DNA of 64,000 nucleotides from JAGNLV01 sp964612145. Its GTDB lineage: Bacteria > Zixibacteria > MSB-5A5 > GN15 > FEB-12. This document shows positions 47,666 to 55,113 of the stretch, piece by piece. Below the pieces are notes generated by a model that saw nothing but the letters and a program-made list of their open reading frames with translations, did no database searches and had not been told where the DNA came from. The stretch is taken from assembly GCA_964612145.1 (NCBI GenBank), contig CAZTBP010000012.1:1-64000 (forward strand). Reading direction: 5' to 3'. Every line of letters starts with the position of its first letter. Positions within the stretch are counted from its first letter, which is position 1. Position numbers and translations under genes: made by a program.

Positions 47666-50545
47666 ATGGCTTTTCAATTCTCTTTTGATGGTCTACGAGG
47701 TTTGTTCGGGCTTGTAGCCCTCATCCTTCTTACGATTCCAGCATCGTCATTCACAGCGCAATCGCAGTCTGCCTGTGGCGCCGACGACTGGTCCGGAACC
47801 TTTCTTCGACCAGGGCAGATCTCACCGTATGCGCTGGCGGTCGGTAACGGCAATTTGTATGTCGGGGGCCGGGTATTGCTGTCAGATACTGATGGCGACC
47901 AGGTGGAACTACATGGTGTGTTTACCTGGGATGGTACTCAGTGGCACTATCCAGCTCCGGAAAATGGCCTGGATGCAGGGTTCGGCGCGTCCGCCATCCA
48001 TGACATGGTAGTGGTAGGGACCGATGTCTATGTCGGCGGAAGCTTTACCCAGACGCTTGGCGGCGACACGACGATCAAGTACATCGCCCGGTGGGATGGA
48101 TCCGCCTGGCATCCTCTTGGCGGAGATCGGCTCGATGGCGAGGTGGCCGCCGTGGCTACGGACGGCAACGGTAACGTGTATGCCGGGGGAGCGTTTGATT
48201 ATATCGGAGATACTATTTATAACCATATCGCCCTGTGGAACGGGTTTTCCTGGTTGCCGCTGGAGCATGCACCCGGTCCGGCGCGGGGAGTGAATAACCG
48301 GGTCAATGACATTCTGATCGGTAGTGGCGGTATCATCGTGGGCGGACAGTTTACTCAGGCCGGCGGGATTAACGCCGAGTATCTCGCTTCGTGGAACTGG
48401 ACGACCGAAGAGTGGTCGGAACTCGGAGGAGGGATCAACTATCATGTAAACGACTTGGCGGTGTACGGCGATGATGTCTATATCGCCGGGAATTTCGTGA
48501 CTGTTGATGACACACTTGGCGCAAAGTACATAGCGCGATGGGACGGTTCTCAGTGGCACTCGATGGCCTCCGACAGTTTTTATACGATTTGGGAGGTGGT
48601 GGCGACTCCGAATGGCGAGATATATGCGACCGGCGACTTTGGTTTTTCGCCTCCGGACGGCATGAAGTACATCGCTCACTGGACCGGCGCGGTGTGGGAG
48701 CCGCTGCTCCCAGAGTGCAACCTGAGCAACCAGGTGACGACGCTGGTCGCTGATGGTTCGGAACTATATACGATCGGGTCACAGACGTTTTGTGGGGCCT
48801 ACCGGGGCAATATTCTGCATTTTGACGGAACCGGTTGGCACGGTCTGGCGGAAGGATTTTACTCCAGTACGACGGACGTTTATGATCTCGACTGGGAGGG
48901 CGATTCTCTTCTTGTAGCCGGTAGGTTTGGTCAAGCGGGGGGGGATGCTTACCACGGCAGTGTGGCGATTCGAAGTAATGGCGTGTGGCACAATCTGGCC
49001 GACGGTGACAGCATCGGGCTGGACTGGAATGACTACGTTCCGCCGGCATATGCGGTCGGCTTATACGACGGCAATATATATGTCGGCGGTTCGTTCGAGC
49101 GGGTCGGTAGTTACAATGCCGAGGGAATCGCGATGTGGGACGGCTTCGGCTGGAGCGGTCTCGGCGGTGATGGCGCCGGGGTGAATGTGGGTGGCGCAGT
49201 CTGGGAGCTGGTCGAGTATGCGGGTGAGCTGTATATCGGCGGCGTATTCGGCAGCATACAGCGCTCAGATGGTTCGACCGAAGACGCCTCCGGGATTGTC
49301 AAGTGGGATGGTAGCGATTTCATACCCGTGGTTGTTGATACGTATTGGAACGGTGTCGGCGGTTATGTCTATGCCATGGAGCCGGCTGCCGACGGCATAT
49401 ATGTCGGTGGACGATTTGCAACCAGCGGAGTCATCCGCAGCGGAGGGATCGTGAAATGGACCGGGAGTGATTGGGACAGCCTGGGCCGGGGGCTGGAGGG
49501 TCCAGTACCGCCGGGTCAGGCGGTGGAAGCATATGATATCGCAGTTGCCGGGGCGGATATTTTTGTCGCCGGGTCGTTTGGCGCCGTCTCGAACTTTGAC
49601 GGGAGTGAAGTCACTGCTCCCAATCTGGCTCGGTGGGACGGTTCAAAGTGGCACGCGATGGGGGAGTTCAATGGTAAGGTCCGGGCATTGTATACCCGGG
49701 GCGGAGAGTTATACGCAGCGGGTGAGTTCACTGCAATCGGTACGGATTCCATTTCTCATGTCGCGCGCTGGGACGGTTCACAGTGGCATCCCCTGGGGCA
49801 AGGCACCAAAGGGCACGAGATCTATACTTACGGTACGGTCCAGACGCTGACATCGGATGGTCAGGCGTTGTGGCTGGGCGGCCGGTTCACGCACGCCGGC
49901 GGGATACCGTCGTCTAATATAGCCCGCTGGACTTTCTGTACCTCAGAGCCGCCGGTGATTGCCGGCGGAGGATCGGGAGCGACCGTAAATGGTACAGTCG
50001 TGACGTTAAACTGGAGGACATCGACAAAACAGAGTACCGCAGCGTCCTATCGCATTCAGATCGGGCTGGGCAGCAGTTTTGACTCGCTGATAGCTGATGA
50101 AAGCGGATTGACCGAGACACAGTACACCGATACTCTTTCAGAGACCTCGGATTACTCCTGGCGGGTTGGGGCGCTAGATATCGACGGAAATATCGGGTGG
50201 TCGCCGCGCGGCGAGTTTTCGACGGATATGGCGACCGCGGTCGGTGATGAACCGGATGCACTTCCGGAGCAGTTTGCGCTGAGTCAGAACTACCCCAATC
50301 CGTTCAATCCGTTGACCACGATCGAGTTTGCGCTGCCGAAGCGTAGCGATGTGAAAGTGAGCATATTCAATCTCCATGGTCGGCTGGTACGCACGTTTGA
50401 TCTGGGTTCGACCGGTGCCGGCGAACATGCGATTGAATGGGACGGTCGCACAAATCGGGGAACACCGGTGGCTACGGGAGTGTATTTTTATCGTATCGAG
50501 GCGGGTGAATTTGCCCGAACCCGGAAGATGTTGCTGCTGAAGTAA
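47666..50545 (+). CDS. Large secreted beta-propeller-like repeat protein with type IX-style C-terminus
   Basis: This 959-residue precursor has a signal peptide (GLVALILLTIPASSFTAQS, residues about 12-32). More than a dozen repeats of roughly 50-60 residues follow, each combining a VYVGGSF-type strand with an ARWDGSQWHPLG-type turn (kelch or beta-propeller style), from about 45 to 760. Then comes a fibronectin-III-like segment (about 770-865; SYRIQIGLGSSFDSLIADES) and an NYPNPFNP-type C-terminal domain (about 872-959; FALSQNYPNPFNPLTTIEFA; VSIFNLHGRLVRTFD) used for type IX secretion or surface anchoring in the FCB group. The start at 47666 places the signal peptide at the N-terminus. Its role is unknown; adhesion or extracellular binding is plausible. 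Confidence 0.88.
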   Translation: MAFQFSFDGLRGLFGLVALILLTIPASSFTAQSQSACGADDWSGTFLRPGQISPYALAVGNGNLYVGGRVLLSDTDGDQVELHGVFTWDGTQWHYPAPENGLDAGFGASAIHDMVVVGTDVYVGGSFTQTLGGDTTIKYIARWDGSAWHPLGGDRLDGEVAAVATDGNGNVYAGGAFDYIGDTIYNHIALWNGFSWLPLEHAPGPARGVNNRVNDILIGSGGIIVGGQFTQAGGINAEYLASWNWTTEEWSELGGGINYHVNDLAVYGDDVYIAGNFVTVDDTLGAKYIARWDGSQWHSMASDSFYTIWEVVATPNGEIYATGDFGFSPPDGMKYIAHWTGAVWEPLLPECNLSNQVTTLVADGSELYTIGSQTFCGAYRGNILHFDGTGWHGLAEGFYSSTTDVYDLDWEGDSLLVAGRFGQAGGDAYHGSVAIRSNGVWHNLADGDSIGLDWNDYVPPAYAVGLYDGNIYVGGSFERVGSYNAEGIAMWDGFGWSGLGGDGAGVNVGGAVWELVEYAGELYIGGVFGSIQRSDGSTEDASGIVKWDGSDFIPVVVDTYWNGVGGYVYAMEPAADGIYVGGRFATSGVIRSGGIVKWTGSDWDSLGRGLEGPVPPGQAVEAYDIAVAGADIFVAGSFGAVSNFDGSEVTAPNLARWDGSKWHAMGEFNGKVRALYTRGGELYAAGEFTAIGTDSISHVARWDGSQWHPLGQGTKGHEIYTYGTVQTLTSDGQALWLGGRFTHAGGIPSSNIARWTFCTSEPPVIAGGGSGATVNGTVVTLNWRTSTKQSTAASYRIQIGLGSSFDSLIADESGLTETQYTDTLSETSDYSWRVGALDIDGNIGWSPRGEFSTDMATAVGDEPDALPEQFALSQNYPNPFNPLTTIEFALPKRSDVKVSIFNLHGRLVRTFDLGSTGAGEHAIEWDGRTNRGTPVATGVYFYRIEAGEFARTRKMLLLK

Positions 50546-50652
50546 AGGTGTGAAAACTGATCCTGGTACTCGATATTTGTCACCGGGAGTCGATGAAAAA
50601 AAGAAAGCGGTCCATAGGCCGGACATTTCCGGGTGAGTCGGGAAAATACGGC

Positions 50653-50681
50653 TTGACAGAAAGGACTTGAGCCTATAAAAT
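50653..50681 (+). promoter_or_regulatory. Sigma70 promoter for tRNA-Val
   Basis: TTGACA at 50653-50658, 17 bp, TAAAAT at 50676-50681 (overlapping TATAAA at 50674). The site lies 47 bp before the mature tRNA. Confidence 0.65.
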
Positions 50682-50728
50682 AGTCAACTGCCCGCAACGA
50701 GTGCTAAGTATGTGGGCGCAACAGGGAT

Positions 50729-50805
50729 GGGCGATTAGCTCAGTTGGTTAGAGTACTTGCTTGACATGCAAGGGGTCACTGGTTCAAATCCAGTATCGCC
50801 CACCA
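50729..50805 (+). tRNA. tRNA-Val (anticodon GAC)
   Basis: A 77-nt cloverleaf: acceptor stem GGGCGAT with ATCGCCC, D arm AGCTCAGTTGG, anticodon stem CTTGC/GCAAG with loop TTGACAT (anticodon GAC, reading GUC Val codons), T arm ACTGG-TTCAAAT-CCAGT, discriminator A, and an encoded CCA end. Confidence 0.95.
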
Positions 50806-50822
50806 TTTTTTCACTAGCGCGC

Positions 50823-50879
50823 AACAGAAGCGGGTTTACCTCGTGGGGTCGAGCCCCAGCCGTTAATCCGCTGTTATTT
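50823..50879 (+). promoter_or_regulatory. Structured leader or terminator between tRNA-Val and thrS
   Basis: AACA (50823-50826) and GCGG (50830-50833) pair with CCGC (50868-50871) and TGTT (50872-50875). A nested 5-bp hairpin TGGGG/CCCCA lies at 50844-50858. A short T-rich stretch follows. It could end the tRNA transcript or attenuate thrS. No T-box sequence is recognisable. Confidence 0.45.
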
Positions 50880-50894
50880 TGGTTGGGAAACAAC

Positions 50895-52835
50895 GTGTCG
50901 CAGTTACAGATCACATTACCGGACGGCTCCGCGCGCTCATACGACGAGGGCGTGAGCGGCTACGAGATCGCCAAATCTATTTCGCCAAAACTGGCCAAGG
51001 CGGCCATTGCGGTGAAAGTCGATGGCGTGGTGCGTGATCTCTATGCGCCGGTCCCCAACGACGCGAACGTTGAAATCCTTACGTTCGACCAGCCGGAAGG
51101 ACGCGAGGTCTTCTGGCACTCCAGTTCGCACATCATGGCCCAGGCCGTACAGGAGCTGTTCCCCGGCACCAAACTGGCTATCGGTCCGGCGATCGATGAG
51201 GGCTGGTACTACGATTTTGACGTCAAAGAGCCGTTCTCTCCGGAAGATATCGAGAAGATCGAAAAGCGGATGCAGGAGATTATCGACGAAAACGCCGAGT
51301 TCTCCTGCGAGCGGATGTCCCGGGAGAAGGCTGTCGATTTCTACAGGGAGCGGGACGAAAATTACAAAATCGAACTGCTTGAAGGATTTGAGGACGACGA
51401 AGTCAGTTTCTACAGCCACTCGCGGTTTGTTGATCTTTGTCGCGGCCCGCATATCCCGAGGACCGGAATAATCAAGGCTTTTAAGCTGATCGCTACCTCC
51501 GGCGCCTACTGGCGCGGCGATGAGAAGCGGCCCATGCTCCAGCGGATCTACGGTGTGTCGTACCCGAAAAAGTCGATGCTCGATGATTACGTGCATCGTC
51601 TGGAGGAAGCCAAAAAACGCGACCACCGGGTTCTGGGCAAGCAACTGGAACTGTTCTCGATCAACGATGAAATCGGCGCCGGCCTGGTGCTCTGGCATCC
51701 CAGAGGGGCCATGGTCCGGCACGAGATAGAAAACTTCTGGCGCGAGGAGCACCTGAAGTATGACTACGAACTGGTGTACTCGCCGCACATCGCCAATCGC
51801 GACCTCTGGCATCGCTCCGGCCATCTCGATTTCTACAGCGAGTCGATGATGGGCCCGATGTCCATTGAGGATCGGGAGTTCCAGCTCAAACCGATGAACT
51901 GTCCGTTCCACATCCTGATGTACAAGTCGCGGCTGTGGTCCTACCGAGACCTGCCGTTGCGCTGGGCAGAGCTGGGCACTGTTTACCGGTTTGAAGCCAG
52001 TGGTGTGCTCCACGGTTTGATGAGAGTCCGTGGGTTCACGCAGGACGATGCCCACCATTTCGTCAGCCAGGAGAACATGGAAGACGAGGTCAAGTGGGTG
52101 CTTGACTTCTGCGTGCATATCCTCAGTTCATTCGGTTTCGATAATTACGACATCTATCTCTCGACCCGGCCGGAAAAGGCCATCGGGGCCGAAGAGGACT
52201 GGGTGCGGGCTGAAAACAGTCTGCGCGAGGCGCTGGAGAAGTCCGGCCTCGAGTACGATGTCGACGAAGGTGGCGGGGCGTTTTACGGTCCAAAAATTGA
52301 CATTAAGATTAAAGATGCACTCAATCGTTCCTGGCAGTGCTCGACCATCCAGTTTGATTTTTCCTTGCCGGAACGCTTTGATCTGCACTATATTGACTCG
52401 GACGGCAAGCAGAAGCGGCCGTTCATGATACACCGTGCGCTGCTTGGTTCGATCGAGCGGTTTTTCGGCGTACTGGTAGAGCACTACGCCGGCGATTTTC
52501 CGCTCTGGCTGGCGCCGGTGCAAGTCAAGGTTCTTCCGATCACGGACAGCCTGAACGAGTACGCCGGGAAAGTCGTTGCCGAATTGAAAAAGCACGGCCT
52601 TCGGGCACAGCTCGATGACCGTTCGGAAAAGGTCGGTGCCAAGATTCGGGATGCCGAATTGAGCAAGGTGCCGTATATGTTTATTGTCGGCAACCGCGAG
52701 GCGGAGGCAGGCAAAGTGTCGGTGCGGAAGCACACTGTCGGAGATATTGGAGTTCAGTCGGTCGATCAGGCGCGTGACATGCTCTTGGCCGAAATTCGTA
52801 CCAAAGGGCTGCAACTCGAAACGGAAAATGTGTAA
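50895..52835 (+). CDS. thrS: Threonyl-tRNA synthetase
   Basis: This class II synthetase charges tRNA-Thr. The 646-residue protein has a TGS domain (SQLQITLPDGSARSYDEGVS), the editing domain (HSSSHIMAQAVQELFPGTKL; RGPHIPRTG), the catalytic core with zinc-ligand Cys in KPMNCPFHI, motif 2 (RFEASGVLHGLMRVRGFTQD) and motif 3 (HRALLGSIERFFGVLVEH), and the anticodon-binding domain (PVQVKVLPI; AQLDDRSEKVGAKIRDAEL). The GTG at 50895 was chosen because residues encoded further upstream run into the tRNA gene. It heads the classical thrS-infC-rpmI-rplT-pheST order. Confidence 0.97.
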   Translation: MSQLQITLPDGSARSYDEGVSGYEIAKSISPKLAKAAIAVKVDGVVRDLYAPVPNDANVEILTFDQPEGREVFWHSSSHIMAQAVQELFPGTKLAIGPAIDEGWYYDFDVKEPFSPEDIEKIEKRMQEIIDENAEFSCERMSREKAVDFYRERDENYKIELLEGFEDDEVSFYSHSRFVDLCRGPHIPRTGIIKAFKLIATSGAYWRGDEKRPMLQRIYGVSYPKKSMLDDYVHRLEEAKKRDHRVLGKQLELFSINDEIGAGLVLWHPRGAMVRHEIENFWREEHLKYDYELVYSPHIANRDLWHRSGHLDFYSESMMGPMSIEDREFQLKPMNCPFHILMYKSRLWSYRDLPLRWAELGTVYRFEASGVLHGLMRVRGFTQDDAHHFVSQENMEDEVKWVLDFCVHILSSFGFDNYDIYLSTRPEKAIGAEEDWVRAENSLREALEKSGLEYDVDEGGGAFYGPKIDIKIKDALNRSWQCSTIQFDFSLPERFDLHYIDSDGKQKRPFMIHRALLGSIERFFGVLVEHYAGDFPLWLAPVQVKVLPITDSLNEYAGKVVAELKKHGLRAQLDDRSEKVGAKIRDAELSKVPYMFIVGNREAEAGKVSVRKHTVGDIGVQSVDQARDMLLAEIRTKGLQLETENV

Positions 52836-52837
52836 GT

Positions 52838-52851
52838 AAGGAGGCTTTATC
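52838..52851 (+). promoter_or_regulatory. Ribosome binding site and rare AUC start of infC
   Basis: AAGGAGG (52838-52844) is followed after 4 nt by ATC (52849-52851), in frame with infC. AUU or AUC starts are a hallmark of infC and allow IF3 to repress its own synthesis. The nearest conventional start, TTG 52867, has no ribosome binding site and would cut the conserved N-terminus. Confidence 0.85.
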
Positions 52852-53463
52852 GCCAGTCAGAAAGACTTGCGAGTCAATCGTCGTATCCGGGTGTCGCCGG
52901 TACGCCTGATTGGACCCGATGGAGAGCAGGTTGGAATCCTGCCGACCAATGAAGCGCTTGAACGAGCCGAACAGGCCGAGTTGGACCTGGTTGAGGTTTC
53001 TCCCAACAGCCGGCCGCCGGTCTGCCGGATTATGGACTATGGAAAGTATAAATATGAACTTTCCAAAAAAGACAAACAGGCGAAAAAGCGGCAGCATTCC
53101 TTCCAGCTTAAGGAAATGCGCTTCAGGCCGAAAATTGACGAACATGATTTCGATTTCAAGACCAAGCATGTTCGCGGTTTTCTCGAGTCGGGCAGCAAAG
53201 TCAAAGTCTTTGTGATGTTTCGCGGCCGTGAGATGGCCTACACCGAACAGGGCCGCAAGGTACTGGATCGGGTGGCCGAGGAATTGTCCGATGTCGGCAC
53301 GGTGGAGAACCCGCCGAAAATGGAAGGCCGCCATATGAACATGGTCATGGCGCCGCGACCGGAAGTTATGAAAGACATCAAGAAAAAAGCGGAGCAGGCG
53401 GAAAAGCAGGAAAAGGCCGAAAAGGACGAGACTCGGCCACAGGAGTCCGAGACCGAGGAATGA
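52849..53463 (+). CDS. infC: Translation initiation factor IF-3 (AUC start)
   Basis: IF3 keeps ribosomal subunits apart and checks start-codon pairing. The 204-residue protein has the N-terminal RVNRRIRVSPVRLIGPDGEQ and LDLVEVSPNSRPPVCRIMDY, the basic linker, and the C-terminal KEMRFRPKIDEHDFDFKTKH with FRGREMAYTEQGRKVLDRVA. A Lys/Glu-rich tail of about 30 residues is added beyond the usual end. AUC 52849 behind AAGGAGG is the start that matches homologues and predicts autoregulation. rpmI and rplT follow as expected. Confidence 0.95.
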   Translation: MASQKDLRVNRRIRVSPVRLIGPDGEQVGILPTNEALERAEQAELDLVEVSPNSRPPVCRIMDYGKYKYELSKKDKQAKKRQHSFQLKEMRFRPKIDEHDFDFKTKHVRGFLESGSKVKVFVMFRGREMAYTEQGRKVLDRVAEELSDVGTVENPPKMEGRHMNMVMAPRPEVMKDIKKKAEQAEKQEKAEKDETRPQESETEE

Positions 53464-53498
53464 AAGCAAGTAGTTGAACATAAAGGAACTGACCCATC

Positions 53499-53696
53499 AT
53501 GCCTAAGATGAAAACCCAGCGGGGCGCGGCCAAGCGGTTCAAGAAAACTGCGACCGGCAAATTCAAGCGCCGGAAAGCTTACAAGAGCCACATCCTCGCC
53601 AAGAAATCGCCCAAGCGCCTGCGCAAATTGCGTCAGTCGACAATCCTCGACAAGGCGGATCACGGACGCGTCCTGCGCATGCTTCCGAATATCTAA
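53499..53696 (+). CDS. rpmI: 50S ribosomal protein L35
   Basis: This 65-residue highly basic protein reads MPKMKTQRGAAKRFKKTATG with KFKRRKAYKSHILAKKSPKR, the L35 pattern, and ends RVLRMLPNI. It lies 35 bp after infC and 34 bp before rplT, the standard order. Confidence 0.97.
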   Translation: MPKMKTQRGAAKRFKKTATGKFKRRKAYKSHILAKKSPKRLRKLRQSTILDKADHGRVLRMLPNI

Positions 53697-53730
53697 GACT
53701 GCAGCAGTCGAAATAGGAGTACGTTGACAA

Positions 53731-54078
53731 ATGGCACGTGCAAAAAATAATGTTGCCGCACATCAGCGGCATAAAAAGGTACTCAAGCGCGCCCGTGGTA
53801 ACTATGGCGGTCGCAGCAAACTGTACCGGACCGCTCTGGAGACGGTCCATAAGGGGCTTAAATACGCCTACCGGGATCGCCGCAACAAAAAGCGCGAGTT
53901 CCGCAGTCTCTGGATAACACGAATTTCAGCCGCCGCCCGTATGTGCGGGACTAACTACTCGCAGTTTATGGCGGGGCTCAAAGATGCTGGAGTGAATCTC
54001 GACCGTAAGATGTTGGCCGATATCGCCGCACGCGATATGACCACTTTCGAGTCGCTGGCCAAAATGGCCCAAAAGTAG
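53731..54078 (+). CDS. rplT: 50S ribosomal protein L20
   Basis: This 115-residue protein has ARAKNNVAAHQRHKKVLKRA, YRTALETVHKGLKYAYRDRR and FRSLWITRISAAARMCG, all typical of L20, an early 23S rRNA binder and known autoregulator of rpmI-rplT in other bacteria. The length is normal. Confidence 0.97.
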   Translation: MARAKNNVAAHQRHKKVLKRARGNYGGRSKLYRTALETVHKGLKYAYRDRRNKKREFRSLWITRISAAARMCGTNYSQFMAGLKDAGVNLDRKMLADIAARDMTTFESLAKMAQK

Positions 54079-54096
54079 TTCGAGGAGTGCCTTTCT

Positions 54097-55110
54097 ATGT
54101 CACTCCTGGACGATATTGCCAGTCTGAAGAATGAAGCTGTCGAGCGAATCGGAAACGCCGATTCGCTTGATTTGCTTAATGACATCCGCATCAGGTACCT
54201 CGGACGCAAAGGCTCCGTCACGGCCGTGCTCAAGGGCCTCGGCAAACTCCCCCCCGAGGAACGCAAAGCAGTTGGCGCGGCTGCAAACGAGGCTCGCTCA
54301 CTGATCGAATCGGCTCTTGCCGAAGCGCAGGAGAAGTTCTCCGGACCCCAGGAAGAAAGCAGTTTCGACCCGACCCTGCCGGGGACCGGTCAGCATGTCG
54401 GTACGCCGCATATTATCAATCAGGTAATGGGCGATATTTGCCGCATCTTCTATGGCATGGGCTTTGAGATTGCCCACGGCCCCGATGTCGAGACCGATTA
54501 CTACAATTTCGGCGCCTTGAATTTTCCGCCCGACCATCCCGCGCGCGATATGCAGGATACCCTGTTTGTCGAGGGTGACCGCGTGCTCCGGACCCACACG
54601 ACACCGGTCCAGGCCCGCGAACTGGAGAAGCGGGAGCCGCCGATCAAGATTATCACGCCCGGACGGGTATTCCGTAACGAGGCGATTTCTACCCGTGCCC
54701 ATGTCGCTTTCCATCAGGTCGACGGCTTCTTGGTCGACGAGAACGTGACATTGGCCGACCTCAAAGGTGCCTTGGTGGCTTTTTGCAAGGCCTTCTTTGG
54801 CGAAGATATGCGGCTCAATTTCCGGCCCTCCTTTTTCCCGTTCACGGAACCGTCGGCCGAGGTCGATGTCTCCTGTTTCCTGTGTAAGGGGAAAGGCTGC
54901 CAGTTGTGCAAGTTCACCGGCTGGCTGGAAATCCTCGGCTGCGGCATGATCGATCCGAATGTGCTGGCCAACGCCGGCATCGATAACGAAAAGTACACGG
55001 GGTACGCCTTCGGAATGGGGGTGGAACGCACCGCCCAGCTCAAATACAAGATCAACGATATCAGGCTGTACTTTAACAACGATATTCGCTTCCTGAGGCA
55101 GTTCCGGTAA
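54097..55110 (+). CDS. pheS: Phenylalanyl-tRNA synthetase alpha subunit
   Basis: This 337-residue catalytic subunit has an N-terminal coiled coil (about 1-85), motif-1 region GTPHIINQVMGDICRIFYGM, motif 2 TPGRVFRNEAISTRAHVAFH, the phenylalanine pocket RPSFFPFTEPSAEVDVSC, and motif 3 GFGMGVERTAQLKY-like YAFGMGVERTAQLKYKINDI. With PheT it forms an alpha2beta2 enzyme. pheT starts 3 bp after its stop. Confidence 0.97.
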   Translation: MSLLDDIASLKNEAVERIGNADSLDLLNDIRIRYLGRKGSVTAVLKGLGKLPPEERKAVGAAANEARSLIESALAEAQEKFSGPQEESSFDPTLPGTGQHVGTPHIINQVMGDICRIFYGMGFEIAHGPDVETDYYNFGALNFPPDHPARDMQDTLFVEGDRVLRTHTTPVQARELEKREPPIKIITPGRVFRNEAISTRAHVAFHQVDGFLVDENVTLADLKGALVAFCKAFFGEDMRLNFRPSFFPFTEPSAEVDVSCFLCKGKGCQLCKFTGWLEILGCGMIDPNVLANAGIDNEKYTGYAFGMGVERTAQLKYKINDIRLYFNNDIRFLRQFR

Positions 55111-55113
55111 GAT

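Noticed and set aside
47710..49930. CRISPR-like or tandem DNA repeat in the secreted repeat protein
   Set aside because: The repetition is at protein level with diverged codons; there are no identical spaced DNA repeats.
50806..50894. T-box riboswitch upstream of thrS
   Set aside because: No T-box core sequence or specifier loop is recognisable and the space is too short; only nested hairpins are seen.
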